Shown: positions 1 to 9,743 of the stretch, piece by piece
Layout of the letters: every line of letters starts with the position of its first letter
Numbering within the stretch: position 1 is the stretch's first letter
Assembly: GCF_021432765.1 (NCBI RefSeq)
Contig: NZ_CP058908.1
Coordinates: 2,938,001-3,002,000, forward strand
Direction: 5' to 3'
Origin: Pseudomonas phenolilytica
GTDB lineage: Bacteria > Pseudomonadota > Gammaproteobacteria > Pseudomonadales > Pseudomonadaceae
Length of the DNA stretch: 64,000 bases
Translations under genes and position numbers: made by a program
The notes under the pieces: generated by a model
Told to the model about the DNA's origin: nothing
Seen by the model: only the letters and a program-made list of their open reading frames with translations
The model's database searches: none

Positions 1-1
1 C

Positions 2-256
2 GCCTTCACCACCATCCTGGGATGGAGCTACTTCGGCGAGAAGTGCTGGGAGTTCCTCGTCGGCACCAAGGCGATCCTGCCGTTCCGGGTAATCTGGGTA
101 ATTGCCGTGCCGTTCGGTGCCATCGCCCAGTTGGATTTCGCCTGGCTGCTCGCCGACACGCTGAACGGCTTGATGGCCATCCCCAACCTGATTTCACTGT
201 TGCTGCTCAGCCCGGTTGTGCTCAAGCTGACCCGGGAATATTTCGCGCGCCGCTGA
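2..256 (+). CDS. Sodium:alanine symporter family protein, C-terminal fragment
   Basis: The reading frame is open from the window edge to TGA at 254-256, so only the last 84 residues are present. They form a hydrophobic segment with the pattern of the end of AGCS-family (alanine or glycine:cation) symporters: a [12 protein letters not shown] stretch, then membrane helices, then a short basic tail ending YFARR. AGCS proteins co-import Na+ (or H+) with small neutral amino acids across the inner membrane. The N-terminal substrate- and ion-binding helices lie outside the window, so substrate cannot be judged. No terminator is obvious before tpx 88 bases downstream. Confidence 0.85.
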   Translation, partial: AFTTILGWSYFGEKCWEFLVGTKAILPFRVIWVIAVPFGAIAQLDFAWLLADTLNGLMAIPNLISLLLLSPVVLKLTREYFARR

Positions 257-344
257 GGCCGCGTGTTTCGTTGTCTGTCCTGCCGCGCGGCATGCCCGCG
301 CGGTGCCGTTTCATCCATGCGTGTCTATCAAAAAGGAACAATCC

Positions 345-845
345 ATGAGCGAAGTGACCCTGCACGGTACCCCCATCCAGGTGGTCGGCGACTTTCCGCA
401 AACCGGCCAGCAGGCCAAGGCGTTCCGACTGGTCGGCAACGATCTGGCCGACGTCGAGCTGAGCAGCTTTTCCGGCAAGCGCAAGGTGTTGAACATCTTC
501 CCCAGCATCGACACGCCGACCTGCGCGACCTCGGTGCGCACCTTCAATGCCAAGGCCAATGCCCTGCAGAACACCGTGGTGCTATGCATCTCGGCGGACC
601 TGCCGTTCGCGCAGAAGCGTTTCTGCGGCGCCGAGGGGCTGGAGAACGTGGTGAACCTGTCCACCATGCGTGGCGCCGAGTTCCTCGTCGATTACGGCGT
701 GGCTATTGCCAACGGCCCGCTGGCGGGTGTCGCGGCGCGAGCGGTGGTCGTGCTTGATGAGCAGGATCGCGTGCTGCATAGCGAACTGGTCCGTGAAATC
801 GGCGACGAGCCGGACTACAACGCCGCGCTCGCGGTACTCGGCTGA
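345..845 (+). CDS. tpx: Thiol peroxidase (atypical 2-Cys peroxiredoxin)
   Basis: The 166-residue protein matches periplasmic/cytosolic Tpx in length and order. The peroxidatic site [11 protein letters not shown] places the reactive Cys at 60, and the resolving Cys is at 94 in [12 protein letters not shown], the spacing expected of Tpx. An additional Cys is at 81. Tpx reduces lipid hydroperoxides and H2O2 using thioredoxin. ATG at 345 was preferred over upstream in-frame starts because AAAGGAA lies about 8 bases before it and the protein then begins MSEVTLHG, as in Tpx homologues. The gene stands alone and is followed by a hairpin terminator. Confidence 0.95.
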   Translation: MSEVTLHGTPIQVVGDFPQTGQQAKAFRLVGNDLADVELSSFSGKRKVLNIFPSIDTPTCATSVRTFNAKANALQNTVVLCISADLPFAQKRFCGAEGLENVVNLSTMRGAEFLVDYGVAIANGPLAGVAARAVVVLDEQDRVLHSELVREIGDEPDYNAALAVLG

Positions 846-856
846 CAGCTGTACAT

Positions 857-892
857 GACGGATGCCGTGCAACGCGGCGTCCGTCCTCTTTC
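857..892 (+). terminator. Rho-independent terminator after tpx
   Basis: An 11-base stem (857-867 pairing with 875-885, one G-U pair) with a 7-base loop is followed by CTCTTT. It lies 12 bases after the tpx stop. Confidence 0.7.
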
Positions 893-1101
893 TGACGACA
901 TAAAACCAGCGACCATGTCTCCGCCGCCTGTCGCGCTCAATTGGTAGCCCGCTGCGCTAGGGTCTAGCGTTCCCCCGTTACCATCGATTCGATGGTGTCC
1001 AGGCCCGCGTAGTGGCAAAACACGATTAATCTGCCCGGCAGCAAAATCTTTTTGCCCCACAGCGGTCATAGAGCTGATTGCCAAAAGAATGGATTCACTT
1101 T

Positions 1102-2322
1102 ATGCCCACCTCGCACGTAAAAAAGATTGGTGTCAGCGGTACCGGGATGATCGCCAGGGGTTTTATTCGGCTGATCAAACAGCACTATCAAGACATGGAA
1201 ATCTCGCGTGTCCTCACGCGACGACCGCTCGCCACACTGACCGATTTTCCTCTTGCCGAGCGACTCACCAATTCGCTCGATGAACTCATCGACCATTGCG
1301 ACCTGCTGGTCGAATGCAGCGGTGACGTGTTCCACGGCACCGAGGTGATCGAACGGGCATTCCAGGCCGGATTACCGGTGGTGACGGTGAACGCGGAACT
1401 GCAGGTCACCACGGGTTCCTACCTGGCCGGCAAGGGCTTTCTCACCGAGGCCGAAGGCGACCAGCCCGGCTCGCTTGCGGCGCTGCATGAAGATGCGCTG
1501 CAGATGGGCTTCCAGCCGCTGGTCTACGGCAACATGAAAGGCTATCTGAACCATGATCCCTCGCCCGAGGACATGGCTTACTGGGCCAATCGCCAGGGCA
1601 TCAGCATCGATCAGACGACATCGTTCACCGACGGCACCAAAGTGCAGATCGAACAGGTGATCGTCGGCAACGGCCTGGGTGCCACCATCACCCGTCAGGG
1701 GCTGGAGGGGCTGGCCTCGACCAATCTGGACGACAGCGCCAGTCTGCTCGGCATGATGGCCGAGCGCCTCGGCCAGCCGATCGTCGATTACGTGGTGCCG
1801 TCCGGCTATGCCGCCGGTGGCGTGTTCCTGGTTTGCCGGCACGACGCCGAACAGGCGCCGGCGATCGAGTACTTCAAGCTCGGCCGCGGGCCGTATTACA
1901 CGTTGGTGCGGCCATTCCACCTGTGTTCGCTGGAAGTCGGCAAGACGGTGCGGCGGGTACTCGCCGGTGGCGGGGTGCTGTTGAACAACTCGACCGCGCC
2001 GACGCTGGGCGTGGCGGCCATCGCCAAGCGTGCGATGAAGCCCGGCGAGCTGATCGAGCGCGGCATCGGTGGTTTCCAGTTCCGCGGCGAGGCGATCAAG
2101 CTCGACCAGCATCCCGACCACGTACCCATCGGCCTGCTGCGCAAGACCGCGCTGCGTCGGGCGGTGGAGCCGGGACAGATCATCACCTTCGACGACATCG
2201 ATATCCTGCCCAGCCGTGCGCTGGATATCGTCATGGAGCAGCGCCGCGCGCCGGCCGAGTCATCGCCGCAGTGGGATGCATCGCTCCTGCCACCGATGGG
2301 TATGGTCGCTATCGGCGGTTGA
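1102..2322 (+). CDS. NAD(P)-binding dehydrogenase with C-terminal SAF domain (COG4091 type)
   Basis: The 406-residue protein opens with a Rossmann fold (KKIGVSGTGMIARGF at about residues 6-20) and has a homoserine-dehydrogenase-like middle (HCDLLVECSGDVFHGTE). It ends in an SAF domain (about residues 320-395, ending FDDIDILPSRALDIV), the fold of antifreeze and sialate-synthase tails. Proteins of this build are usually annotated as predicted homoserine dehydrogenase or oxidoreductase. Relatives act on sugar acids or branched sugars, but the substrate here is not evident. An upstream in-frame TTG at 1078 exists; ATG at 1102 was chosen as the conventional start, though no good ribosome site is seen. 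It is monocistronic and ends at a terminator. Confidence 0.75.
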   Translation: MPTSHVKKIGVSGTGMIARGFIRLIKQHYQDMEISRVLTRRPLATLTDFPLAERLTNSLDELIDHCDLLVECSGDVFHGTEVIERAFQAGLPVVTVNAELQVTTGSYLAGKGFLTEAEGDQPGSLAALHEDALQMGFQPLVYGNMKGYLNHDPSPEDMAYWANRQGISIDQTTSFTDGTKVQIEQVIVGNGLGATITRQGLEGLASTNLDDSASLLGMMAERLGQPIVDYVVPSGYAAGGVFLVCRHDAEQAPAIEYFKLGRGPYYTLVRPFHLCSLEVGKTVRRVLAGGGVLLNNSTAPTLGVAAIAKRAMKPGELIERGIGGFQFRGEAIKLDQHPDHVPIGLLRKTALRRAVEPGQIITFDDIDILPSRALDIVMEQRRAPAESSPQWDASLLPPMGMVAIGG

Positions 2323-2340
2323 AACACCGCTGTCTGGAGG

Positions 2341-2370
2341 AGGCCGCCGCGAGCGGCCTTCTGCGTTTCT
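2341..2370 (+). terminator. Rho-independent terminator
   Basis: A 7-base GC stem (2341-2347 with 2353-2359) is followed by TCTGCGTTTCTG. It lies between the converging SAF-domain gene and the minus-strand binding protein. Confidence 0.6.
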
Positions 2371-2406
2371 GCTGTTGGCGCGCCTGTTGTCGGGCTTCAT
2401 CGCGCT

Positions 2407-3645
2407 TCATTGCAAGGTCAGATCGTCGCCGCGCTCCTGTTGCCAGTCGTCCAGCCCCGGCGCGGCTTCCTCACCCGCCATGCGGTGGATGATGGTGAAG
2501 TAATCCTGCTTGAAGCGGTCCTGCATGATCTCGCTGCGATTCTTCACCCGCACGGCATAGATGCTCTGCACATTCTGATGATCGAAGTCGCGCCAGTACT
2601 GCTCGTCCTTGAGCAGGCGATAGCGATGATTTTCCAGCGCGGCGATCACTGCTTCGCTGTCGGCGCTGCCGGCGCGCTGCACGGCGGCTGCCCATTGACG
2701 CACGATGCCGTAGGCCGTGGCTGCGGTGCTGCCGGGGTAGGCCTGGTGTTGGCGGATGAACTCGTCGACGAAGGCCTGTCCCTCGACGCTCTTCTCCAGC
2801 TTGGGCACCTGCCAGTTCCACGCCTCGGTGCCGATCACATGTTCCATCACCAGCGGCCCGGCCTGCTCGACGATGCTCTGGGTCAGGTTCGGCACGATGA
2901 TCTGCATGCGCTTGCCCAGCCCCATGTCATTGGCCAGACGCATGGTCTGCACCAGGTCCTGACCCAGCAGCACGATCACCAGCATGTCCGCCTCGCTGGC
3001 GGCTGCCTTCTTCAGGGCGGCCAGATAGTCGCTGCGGCGAGCGCCGTGCGCGGCGATCTTCGAGTAGCCGTGGCGGGCGCGGTCGCGGCTCTTGGTCGCT
3101 TCGCGCAGCGCCTGCTCCATGCTGGCGCCCCAGGCGTCGTCGAGGCTGATGTAGTGATAGCGGCGGTTGGGCATGTGCCAGCTCAGGTACTGGCCCAGCA
3201 CCTTGGCGCTCATCCAGGCGCTGTTCGATTCGCGGAACAGATGGCGATGGCCGTCGTGGCCGGTGATTTCGTTGGCGTAGGCCAGCGTCGGGAAATACAG
3301 CAGGCCCATCTCGCGGGCGCGCTGGCCGGCGGCAAGGGCTTCTTCGCTGTTGGCGCCGCCGAAGATCATGTGCACGTTCTGTGCGGCGAAGCGCTCGACG
3401 TTAGCCGTGGCCTTTTCGGCGCGGGCGGCGGAGTTGAGGCTGATCAGCTGCAGTGGCCGGCCGAGCACGCCACCCTGGCTGTTGATCTGGTCGATGGCGA
3501 GCAGGGCGCCGCGGCGCAGCTCCAGTCCTTCGGACTTGTAGTTGCCGGTACTCGGGTAGTTCAAACCCAGCCGCAGCGGCTCGGCGGCCTGTAGCGGCGC
3601 GACGACACAGAACAGTAACAGGGCAACCAGGGCGTGACGGAACAT
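2407..3645 (-). CDS. ABC transporter periplasmic substrate-binding protein (UrtA/amide-binding type)
   Basis: The 412-residue protein has a signal peptide (basic start, hydrophobic core to LQAAEP). It then has a type I periplasmic-binding fold like the urea/short-chain-amide and branched-chain amino-acid binding proteins: [46 protein letters not shown]. No permease or ATPase gene is adjacent, so it may be an orphan receptor. It is divergent from the quinoprotein alcohol dehydrogenase, an association seen repeatedly for this type of binding protein in PQQ-dependent alcohol oxidation clusters. It may therefore bind an alcohol-derived ligand or take part in sensing; that is inference. ATG at 3645 has AAGGAA 8 bases upstream, whereas the open frame continuing to 4080 crosses the promoter region. 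Confidence 0.8.
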   Translation of the reverse strand: MFRHALVALLLFCVVAPLQAAEPLRLGLNYPSTGNYKSEGLELRRGALLAIDQINSQGGVLGRPLQLISLNSAARAEKATANVERFAAQNVHMIFGGANSEEALAAGQRAREMGLLYFPTLAYANEITGHDGHRHLFRESNSAWMSAKVLGQYLSWHMPNRRYHYISLDDAWGASMEQALREATKSRDRARHGYSKIAAHGARRSDYLAALKKAAASEADMLVIVLLGQDLVQTMRLANDMGLGKRMQIIVPNLTQSIVEQAGPLVMEHVIGTEAWNWQVPKLEKSVEGQAFVDEFIRQHQAYPGSTAATAYGIVRQWAAAVQRAGSADSEAVIAALENHRYRLLKDEQYWRDFDHQNVQSIYAVRVKNRSEIMQDRFKQDYFTIIHRMAGEEAAPGLDDWQQERGDDLTLQ

Positions 3646-3734
3646 GGCTCGTTTCCTTGTGAGCGGGGGACTGCACGTTGTAGGCGGCGCTGCGGTGCGT
3701 CGAAATAGTCTTTTCCGGCCAAACGCATGCGACT

Positions 3735-3764
3735 TCGGTGCCGAGCCGGTGCAGGCTCGGTGCC
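3735..3764. promoter_or_regulatory. Candidate operator: inverted and direct repeats between divergent genes
   Basis: CCGAGCC (3741-3747) and GGCTCGG (3754-3760) form a 7-base inverted repeat around GGTGCA. TCGGTGCC occurs twice as a direct repeat (3735-3742 and 3757-3764). It lies between the binding-protein gene and the quinoprotein gene, where a shared regulator could bind. No regulator gene is next to it. Confidence 0.3.
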
Positions 3765-3934
3765 ATCTCGCGCCGCCAGCCCAGATGTGGCGCGGCCTGC
3801 GGCGCGGTATTGCTACCAAGGGAGGAGAAAAATCGACACTGCGGGCAATTGTTGCTGGGGCGGGGCGAACCAAGAATCTGCAACAGACCGGGAAAATTTC
3901 CCGGCATAACAATGAACCCGCAGAGGTAGCCGCA

Positions 3935-5707
3935 ATGAAGCACACCGGTCTTCGCAAGCCCTTCGCCCTGACGGCGCTATGCGCTGCAATGGCGATGTCC
4001 AGCCTGTCGGCCTGGGCCGTCACCGACCAGGAAATCCTCGACGACGCCAAAACCACCAACCAGATCGTCACCAATGGCATGGGGCTGCAGGGCCAGCGCT
4101 ACAGCCCGCTGAGCACCCTCAACACCGAGAACGTCCAGCAGCTGCGTCCGGTTTGGGCTTTCTCCCTCGGCGGCGAGAAGCAGCGCGGTCAGGAAGCGCA
4201 GCCGCTGATCAAGGACGGCGTGATGTACATCACCGGCTCCTATTCGCGCGTCTATGCTGTCGATGCGCGCACCGGCAAGGAACTGTGGCAGTACGACGCG
4301 CGCCTGCCCGACGGCATCATGCCGTGCTGCGACGTGATCAACCGTGGTGTGGCTCTATATGACGACCTGGTGATCTTCGGCACCCTCGATGCCAAGCTGG
4401 TCGCGCTGAACAAGGACACCGGCAAGGTGGTCTGGAAGAAGACCGTCGCTGACTACAAGGCCGGTTACTCGCTGACCGCAGCGCCGCTGATCGTCAAAGG
4501 CAAGCTGATTACCGGCGTATCCGGTGGTGAATTCGGCGTGGTGGGCAAGGTGGAAGCCTACAACCCGAAGAACGGCGAGCTGCTGTGGACCCGTCCGACC
4601 GTCGAAGGCCACATGGGCTACGTCTGGAAGGATGGCAAGAAGGTCGAGAGCGGCATTTCCGGCGGCGAAGCCGGCAAGACCTGGCCGGGCGACCTGTGGA
4701 AGACCGGCGGCGCGGCAACCTGGCTGGGCGGCTACTACGACCCGGACACCGACTCGCTGCTGTTCGGCACCGGCAACCCGTCGCCGTGGAACTCGCACCT
4801 GCGTCCGGGCGACAACCTGTATTCCTCCTCGCGTCTGGCCATCGACCCGGATGACGGCTCGATCAAGTGGCACTTCCAGTCCACCCCGCATGACGGCTGG
4901 GACTACGACGGCGTCAACGAGCTGATCTCCTTCGATTACCAGGAAGGCGGCAAGACCATCAAGGCAGCCGGTACCGCCGACCGCAACGGCTTCTTCTACG
5001 TACTGGACCGCACCAACGGCAAGTTCATCCGCGGCTTCCCCTTCGTCGACAAGATCACCTGGGCCAAGGGCCTGGACAAGAACGGTCGTCCGGTCTACGA
5101 CGAAGCCAACCGTCCCGGCGCGCCGGGCGCCGAGAAGGGCAAATCGGTATTCGTCGCACCGTCGTTCCTCGGCGGCAAGAACTGGATGCCGATGGCCTAC
5201 AGCCAGGACACCGGGCTGTTCTACGTGCCGTCCAACGAGTGGGGCATGGACATCTGGAACGAGAACGTGGCCTACAAGAAGGGCGCGGCCTACCTGGGTG
5301 CTGGCTTCACCATCCATCCGCTGAACGAGGACTACATCGGCGTGCTGCGCGCCATCGATCCGAAGACCGGCAAAGAAGTCTGGCGCTACAAGAACTACGC
5401 ACCGCTGTGGGGCGGCGTGCTGGCCACCAAGGGCAACCTGGTATTCACCGGCAACCCGGAAGGCTACCTGATGGCCTTCGACGCCAAGACCGGCAAGAAG
5501 GTGTACGAGTTCAACACCGGCTCCGGCGTGATCGGCTCCCCGGTTACCTGGGAAATGGACGGCGAGCAGTATGTCTCCGTGCTGTCCGGTTGGGGTGGTG
5601 CGGTGCCGCTGTGGGGCGGCGAAGTCGCCAAGCGCATCAAGGACTTCAACCAGGGCGGTACGCTGTGGACCTTCAAACTGCCGAAGGATATGGTCGCCAA
5701 GCGTTGA
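3935..5707 (+). CDS. PQQ-dependent alcohol dehydrogenase, lanthanide-signature type
   Basis: The 590-residue quinoprotein has a signal peptide (cleavage near residue 28, SAWAV) and an eight-bladed propeller with repeated tryptophan-docking motifs ([29 protein letters not shown]). PQQ-site features are the vicinal disulfide Cys131-Cys132, metal ligands Glu199 and Asn281, catalytic Asp323 and Arg350 ([12 protein letters not shown]). Residue 325 is also Asp (WDYDGVN). In XoxF and PedH this extra Asp coordinates lanthanides, while calcium enzymes have Ala or Ser there. The enzyme would oxidise alcohols in the periplasm and pass electrons to cytochrome c. No cytochrome or pqq genes lie in the window. 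ATG at 3935 gives a clean signal peptide; longer in-frame starts run into the intergenic region. Confidence 0.9.
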   Translation: MKHTGLRKPFALTALCAAMAMSSLSAWAVTDQEILDDAKTTNQIVTNGMGLQGQRYSPLSTLNTENVQQLRPVWAFSLGGEKQRGQEAQPLIKDGVMYITGSYSRVYAVDARTGKELWQYDARLPDGIMPCCDVINRGVALYDDLVIFGTLDAKLVALNKDTGKVVWKKTVADYKAGYSLTAAPLIVKGKLITGVSGGEFGVVGKVEAYNPKNGELLWTRPTVEGHMGYVWKDGKKVESGISGGEAGKTWPGDLWKTGGAATWLGGYYDPDTDSLLFGTGNPSPWNSHLRPGDNLYSSSRLAIDPDDGSIKWHFQSTPHDGWDYDGVNELISFDYQEGGKTIKAAGTADRNGFFYVLDRTNGKFIRGFPFVDKITWAKGLDKNGRPVYDEANRPGAPGAEKGKSVFVAPSFLGGKNWMPMAYSQDTGLFYVPSNEWGMDIWNENVAYKKGAAYLGAGFTIHPLNEDYIGVLRAIDPKTGKEVWRYKNYAPLWGGVLATKGNLVFTGNPEGYLMAFDAKTGKKVYEFNTGSGVIGSPVTWEMDGEQYVSVLSGWGGAVPLWGGEVAKRIKDFNQGGTLWTFKLPKDMVAKR

Positions 5708-5726
5708 TCGTGTAACCGCACGTGCG

Positions 5727-5757
5727 AAGGCCGGCTCCAGTAGCCGGCCTTTTCATT
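5727..5757. terminator. Bidirectional Rho-independent terminator
   Basis: A perfect 10-base stem (5727-5736 with 5742-5751) is followed on the plus strand by TTTCATTTC and preceded by A-rich sequence. It sits between the converging quinoprotein gene and ybhN-like gene, so it may serve both. Confidence 0.8.
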
Positions 5758-6744
5758 TCAGGCTGCCGGCGCGTCGGAGCGGTTGTTGCGCCGCAGCTTC
5801 TTCGCCCGCGCTTCGAGCAACACGTACACGAGCGTGGCGAACAACAACGGAATCAGAAAATACACCACCCGGTAGCCGATCAGGCCGCCGACGATCGCAC
5901 CCCGGCTCATCTGGTCCGACAGCAGGGCAACGAATACCGCCTCGATCACCCCCAGCCCAGCCGGAATATGCGTCACCACGCCGGCGATGCTGCTGATCAT
6001 CAGTACGCCGAGCACCTGCGGATAGGCGATCTTCTGCGACAACATGAAGTACACCACCAGCGCCATCAGCCCCCAGTTCAGTGCACCCAGCAGCAGCTGC
6101 ACCAGCGCCAGGCGCAGCGAAGGCAGCTCGATCGTGTGTCGGCGGATGGTCCACGAGCGCCGTTTGGAAAATCCGCACAGCCCCAGGTAGACCAGGCACA
6201 CGCCAATCAGCACCACGCCGAGCAGCCGCAGTGCGGTGGCGCCGATTTCCCATTCCGGCGGCGGGGTGATCCAACCCATCGCGAAGATCAGCCCCGCCAG
6301 CCACATGTAACCCAGCCAGTTGGTCAGCAGGCTCAGGGTGAACACCCGGGTGATCTGCGCGGGACGCAAGCCCAGACGCGAGTAGAGCCGATAGCGCAGC
6401 GCGATGCCGCCGACCCAGGCGCTGAGGTTGAGGTTGAAGGCGTAGCAGACGAAGGTCACCGGCAGGATCTGCCGCACCGGCAGCGCGTGACGCACATAGC
6501 GTTTGCCCAGCACGTCGAAGAAGCAGTACACCACGTAGCTGCCGAGCATCGCCGCCCCAGCCATCCACAGTGTCTCGGCCTGGTAATTGCGTAACGTGCG
6601 CAGGACTTCCTGCCAGTCCAGCGTGCGCGCCAGGCTGACCAGCAGAACGACCACCAGGACGAAGAACACGTAGGTGAGGATCTTCTTCAGCAGCGGCCAG
6701 CGCTTGCGCCAGCCACTACGCTGCGCGGCTTGGGAATGGCTCAT
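5758..6744 (-). CDS. YbhN-like lysylphosphatidylglycerol-synthase-type membrane protein
   Basis: The 328-residue integral membrane protein has about eight to nine hydrophobic segments and a short basic tail. It has the features of UPF0104/YbhN, which corresponds to the flippase-like half of MprF without the aminoacyl-transferase domain (SAWVGGIALRYRLY, THIPAGLGVIEAVF). In E. coli ybhN is the last gene of ybhP-clsB-ybhN, and the same three genes are consecutive here. The start ATG overlaps the clsB stop by 4 bases, so translation is probably coupled. Lipid transfer or flipping of cardiolipin-type lipids is a reasonable guess from context, but no activity can be read from the sequence. Confidence 0.85.
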   Translation of the reverse strand: MSHSQAAQRSGWRKRWPLLKKILTYVFFVLVVVLLVSLARTLDWQEVLRTLRNYQAETLWMAGAAMLGSYVVYCFFDVLGKRYVRHALPVRQILPVTFVCYAFNLNLSAWVGGIALRYRLYSRLGLRPAQITRVFTLSLLTNWLGYMWLAGLIFAMGWITPPPEWEIGATALRLLGVVLIGVCLVYLGLCGFSKRRSWTIRRHTIELPSLRLALVQLLLGALNWGLMALVVYFMLSQKIAYPQVLGVLMISSIAGVVTHIPAGLGVIEAVFVALLSDQMSRGAIVGGLIGYRVVYFLIPLLFATLVYVLLEARAKKLRRNNRSDAPAA

Positions 6745-8006
6745 TGATGCTCTCGCTGCAAGGGTTGGGCGGTTGGCACGGCAGAGGGTGGTGCCTCGAC
6801 CGTTGCCGGGGCGATCACCTGATCGATCGGCTTGAGCTTCGGCTTGTGTGCCGGGAACAGCCCGACCAACTCGGGGAAGTGCCGCAGGAAATGGAAGATC
6901 AGGAACGCCAGCGGCGCGCGCCACCAGTAGCCGCGCACCATGCGCTCCAGCGGAATGCGCCGGCAGTGATTCTGCATCAGCGTATCCAGCTTCTCATGCA
7001 GCTGACGGTTGAAGCTGTGGTCGCGGATGATCAGGTTGGCTTCCAGATTGAGCGACAGGCTCAGCGGATCGAGGTTGCTCGAACCCACCGTCGACCACTC
7101 GTAGTCGGCCAGCGCGACCTTGCCGTGCAGCGGGCGGCGGCAGTACTCGTGGATCTCCACGCCGTCGCGCATCAGGTAGTTGTAGAGCATGCGCGCGCCG
7201 AACTTGGCGATCGGCATGTCCGGCTCGCCCTGGAGGATCAGCCGCACCCGCACACCGCGCCGCGCGGCGTTGCGGATCTCGCGCAGCACGCGATAGCCAG
7301 GGAAGAAATAAGCGTTGGCGATCAATAGCCTGGAGCGAGCATCTCGAATCGCCTGCAGGTATTGCTGCTCGATATCGTTGCGATGCTCGTCGTTGTCGCG
7401 AGTCACCAGCAGCGCCCGCGCCTCGCCGCGACTGGTGCCGGCATAGCCGCTGGCCTGGGTGTACGGCCGGCGCTGCCACCAGCGTCGCGGCGCCCGGACC
7501 GGTCCCAGCGCCGCGACGGCGAAACGGTGGATGTCGTGCACCACCGGGCCTTCCACGCGCATGGCGTAGTCCTGTTTGGCCGCGGGGCCGAAGTCCTCCA
7601 GATGGTCGGCGGAAAAGTTGATGCCGCCGATGAAGGCCACCTCGCCATCGACCACCACGATCTTGCGGTGCAGGCGACGGAACACGTTGAGCCGCGTACC
7701 GAAGAAGCGCTTGCCGGGGTCGAACATGTGGATGCGAATACCGACCTGGGTCATCGCCATGACGAACTCGCCATGAAGGTCGGCCGAGCCATAACCGTCC
7801 ACGGTGACGTCGACGCTCGCGCCGTTCTCCGCCGCGCGGATCAACGCGCGCTGCAATTCGGCGCCGACCTTGTCCTCGAACAGGATGAAGGTCTCCAGCA
7901 GCACTTCCTTCTCAGCGCTGGCGATGGCCTCGAACACGGAGGGGAAGAACTCCTCGCCGTTCTCCAGCAATTGCAGTCGGTTTCCGTCTCGCCAATGGAA
8001 GTTCAT
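6741..8006 (-). CDS. clsB: Cardiolipin synthase B (phospholipase D superfamily)
   Basis: The 421-residue protein has two phospholipase D motifs: [21 protein letters not shown] (first HKD, with the R-K variant position) and [21 protein letters not shown] (second). ClsB has no N-terminal transmembrane helices, and none are seen here. It condenses phosphatidylglycerol (and in E. coli can use phosphatidylethanolamine) to cardiolipin at the inner membrane. A proline/alanine-rich tail of about 35 residues at the C terminus looks disordered. It overlaps ybhP upstream and ybhN downstream by 4 bases each, so all three genes form a tightly coupled unit. Confidence 0.9.
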   Translation of the reverse strand: MNFHWRDGNRLQLLENGEEFFPSVFEAIASAEKEVLLETFILFEDKVGAELQRALIRAAENGASVDVTVDGYGSADLHGEFVMAMTQVGIRIHMFDPGKRFFGTRLNVFRRLHRKIVVVDGEVAFIGGINFSADHLEDFGPAAKQDYAMRVEGPVVHDIHRFAVAALGPVRAPRRWWQRRPYTQASGYAGTSRGEARALLVTRDNDEHRNDIEQQYLQAIRDARSRLLIANAYFFPGYRVLREIRNAARRGVRVRLILQGEPDMPIAKFGARMLYNYLMRDGVEIHEYCRRPLHGKVALADYEWSTVGSSNLDPLSLSLNLEANLIIRDHSFNRQLHEKLDTLMQNHCRRIPLERMVRGYWWRAPLAFLIFHFLRHFPELVGLFPAHKPKLKPIDQVIAPATVEAPPSAVPTAQPLQREHQ

Positions 8007-8809
8007 AGCTGTATCTCCACCGCCAGGGGCAGATGATCCGACAAGTGTGTCCAGGGTTTGGTGCCCAGAATCGTGGCGCCGCGGGTGGTCGCGTTGCGTA
8101 CGTAAATGCGGTCCAGGCGCAGCATCGGCCAGCGTGCCGGGAAGGTCTTGGCGACCTGACCGTGGGCGACGGCAAAGGCTTCGTGCAGGCCCGCGCAGCG
8201 ATCCAGCGTTCGGGTCGCGCGCAACCGCCAGTCGTTGAAGTCGCCGGCCACCACTACCGGAGCGCCTTCGGGCAGGCTGTCGAGCAGATCGCACAGCAGC
8301 TCCAGCTGCTGCGCACGATGCGCTTCGCGCAGCCCGAGATGCACGCAGATGGCGTGGAATTCGGCGTGCCCGGGCACCTGCAGCACGCTGTGCAGCAGGC
8401 CGCGACGCTCGGGGCCGGCGATGGACACGTCGAGGTTTTCGTAACGCAGGATGGGGAATTTCGACAGCAGCGCGTTGCCGTGATCGCCGTCGGGATACAC
8501 CGCATTGCGGCCGTAGGCGAAATCGGTCCAGATACTGTCGGCGAGAAATTCGTACTGCGGGGTCTGCGGCCAGTCGTGAAAGCGCAGCGCGTGCTTCTCA
8601 TGGGTGCCGAGCACTTCCTGCAGAAACACGATGTCCGCCGACACCGCGCGTACGGCCTCGCGCAGCTCCGGCAGGATGAACCGGCGGTTCAGCGCGGTAA
8701 AACCTTTGTGAGTGTTCACCGTCAGCACGTGAATCGAGTGCACGGCGGTGGCCATGTGGGCATCTAGATCGCTGGTATCGAGCAGGTGGTCTTTCTTTTC
8801 CAGGGTCAC
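8003..8809 (-). CDS. YbhP-like endonuclease/exonuclease/phosphatase family protein
   Basis: The 268-residue protein has the EEP fold: VLTVNTHKG near the N terminus, FLQEV (metal-binding Glu), [11 protein letters not shown] (Asp-Asn active site) and [11 protein letters not shown] (terminal Asp-His). The family includes nucleases and phosphoinositide- or lipid-head-group phosphatases. Partnership with clsB and ybhN suggests a lipid-linked role, which is inference. The start is GTG at 8809, overlapping the TGA of the upstream DUF72 gene by 4 bases; an internal Met at residue 19 is an alternative. Confidence 0.85.
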   Translation of the reverse strand: MTLEKKDHLLDTSDLDAHMATAVHSIHVLTVNTHKGFTALNRRFILPELREAVRAVSADIVFLQEVLGTHEKHALRFHDWPQTPQYEFLADSIWTDFAYGRNAVYPDGDHGNALLSKFPILRYENLDVSIAGPERRGLLHSVLQVPGHAEFHAICVHLGLREAHRAQQLELLCDLLDSLPEGAPVVVAGDFNDWRLRATRTLDRCAGLHEAFAVAHGQVAKTFPARWPMLRLDRIYVRNATTRGATILGTKPWTHLSDHLPLAVEIQL

Positions 8810-9723
8810 GGGAATGTTCCTTCGAGCTGGCCCGGGGTGGTCGACAGGGTTCCGTCCAGGCCCAGACGCTGCAGCAGCTGGCGCGCGTCATACGGCGCCC
8901 GGACCTTAACGTCGTTGTCGAAATAGCAGTAGACCTCGCGCGGATGCCGCGTCGGTGTCTGCTGCGGGTCGATGAGCTGCGCATCGTCCGGCTGCGTGCC
9001 CTCGTTCCAGCGGTGAATGCGCCGGCACCAGCGTTCCAGCGCCTCGTCGGTATAGCCGCTGGTGTAGAGCTTTTCGGCGCCGTGCAGGCGGATGTAGACG
9101 AAATCGCCGGTAAGGTCCTCGCGGTAGGGCCACTTGCCTGCGGTATCCGCCACCACCAGCGCTACCCGGTACTTGCGCAGAAGCGCGACGAAGGCGGGGT
9201 CGACGAAGCTCTCATGTCGGATTTCCACGGCGTGGCGCAGCGGACGCTTGCGGTCGATCTGCAGCAGGCTGCGCCCCTCCATGCGCGGCTCACAGGTTTC
9301 GGCGATGGCCAGCGCTGCCTCGGTGTCGTGCGGCAGCTGTGCCAGAAACGCCTCGAACAGTGGCGGATCGAAGCGGAACGACGGCGGAAACTGCCAGAGC
9401 AGCGGGCCGAGCTTCTCCTGCAGGGCGAACAGGCCCGAGGCGAAGAAGTTGGCGATGGGCTTCTCGACCTCGCGCAGGCGCTTGATGTGAGTGATGAAGC
9501 GCGGCGCCTTGACGCTGAAAACGAAGCCTTCCGGCGTGTCGGCGTACCAGTCGGCGTAGCGCTCCGGCGTCTGCAGCGCATAGAACGAGCCGTTGATCTC
9601 AATGCTGCCGACTGCCCGCGAGGCAAAGTGCAGTTCGTGCTTCTGCGCCAGCCCCTCGGGATAGAAGTCGCCGCGCCAAGGCGCATAGCGCCAGCCGGAA
9701 ATGCCGATGTGGATGCCTGCCAT
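8806..9723 (-). CDS. DUF72 (YecE-like) protein
   Basis: The 305-residue protein starts [22 protein letters not shown]. The opening GISGWRY-x-W and later [23 protein letters not shown] and LLWQFPPSF are the family signature of DUF72/YecE, predicted to be a TIM-barrel. [16 protein letters not shown] near the C terminus is also typical. No biochemical function is established that I can state. It heads the ybhP-clsB-ybhN run by 4-base overlap and follows the zinc alcohol dehydrogenase gene by 20 bases, so all five may be one transcript. Confidence 0.85.
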   Translation of the reverse strand: MAGIHIGISGWRYAPWRGDFYPEGLAQKHELHFASRAVGSIEINGSFYALQTPERYADWYADTPEGFVFSVKAPRFITHIKRLREVEKPIANFFASGLFALQEKLGPLLWQFPPSFRFDPPLFEAFLAQLPHDTEAALAIAETCEPRMEGRSLLQIDRKRPLRHAVEIRHESFVDPAFVALLRKYRVALVVADTAGKWPYREDLTGDFVYIRLHGAEKLYTSGYTDEALERWCRRIHRWNEGTQPDDAQLIDPQQTPTRHPREVYCYFDNDVKVRAPYDARQLLQRLGLDGTLSTTPGQLEGTFP

Positions 9724-9743
9724 CGTCGCCCTCGAATCGGCGG

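Noticed and set aside
1372..2121. Minus-strand open frame opposite the SAF-domain gene
   Set aside because: His/Arg-rich shadow ORF without ribosome site or known domain.
3646..4080. Extension of the binding-protein reading frame beyond 3645
   Set aside because: It would cross into the quinoprotein gene on the other strand; the signal peptide and AAGGAA ribosome site fix the start at 3645.
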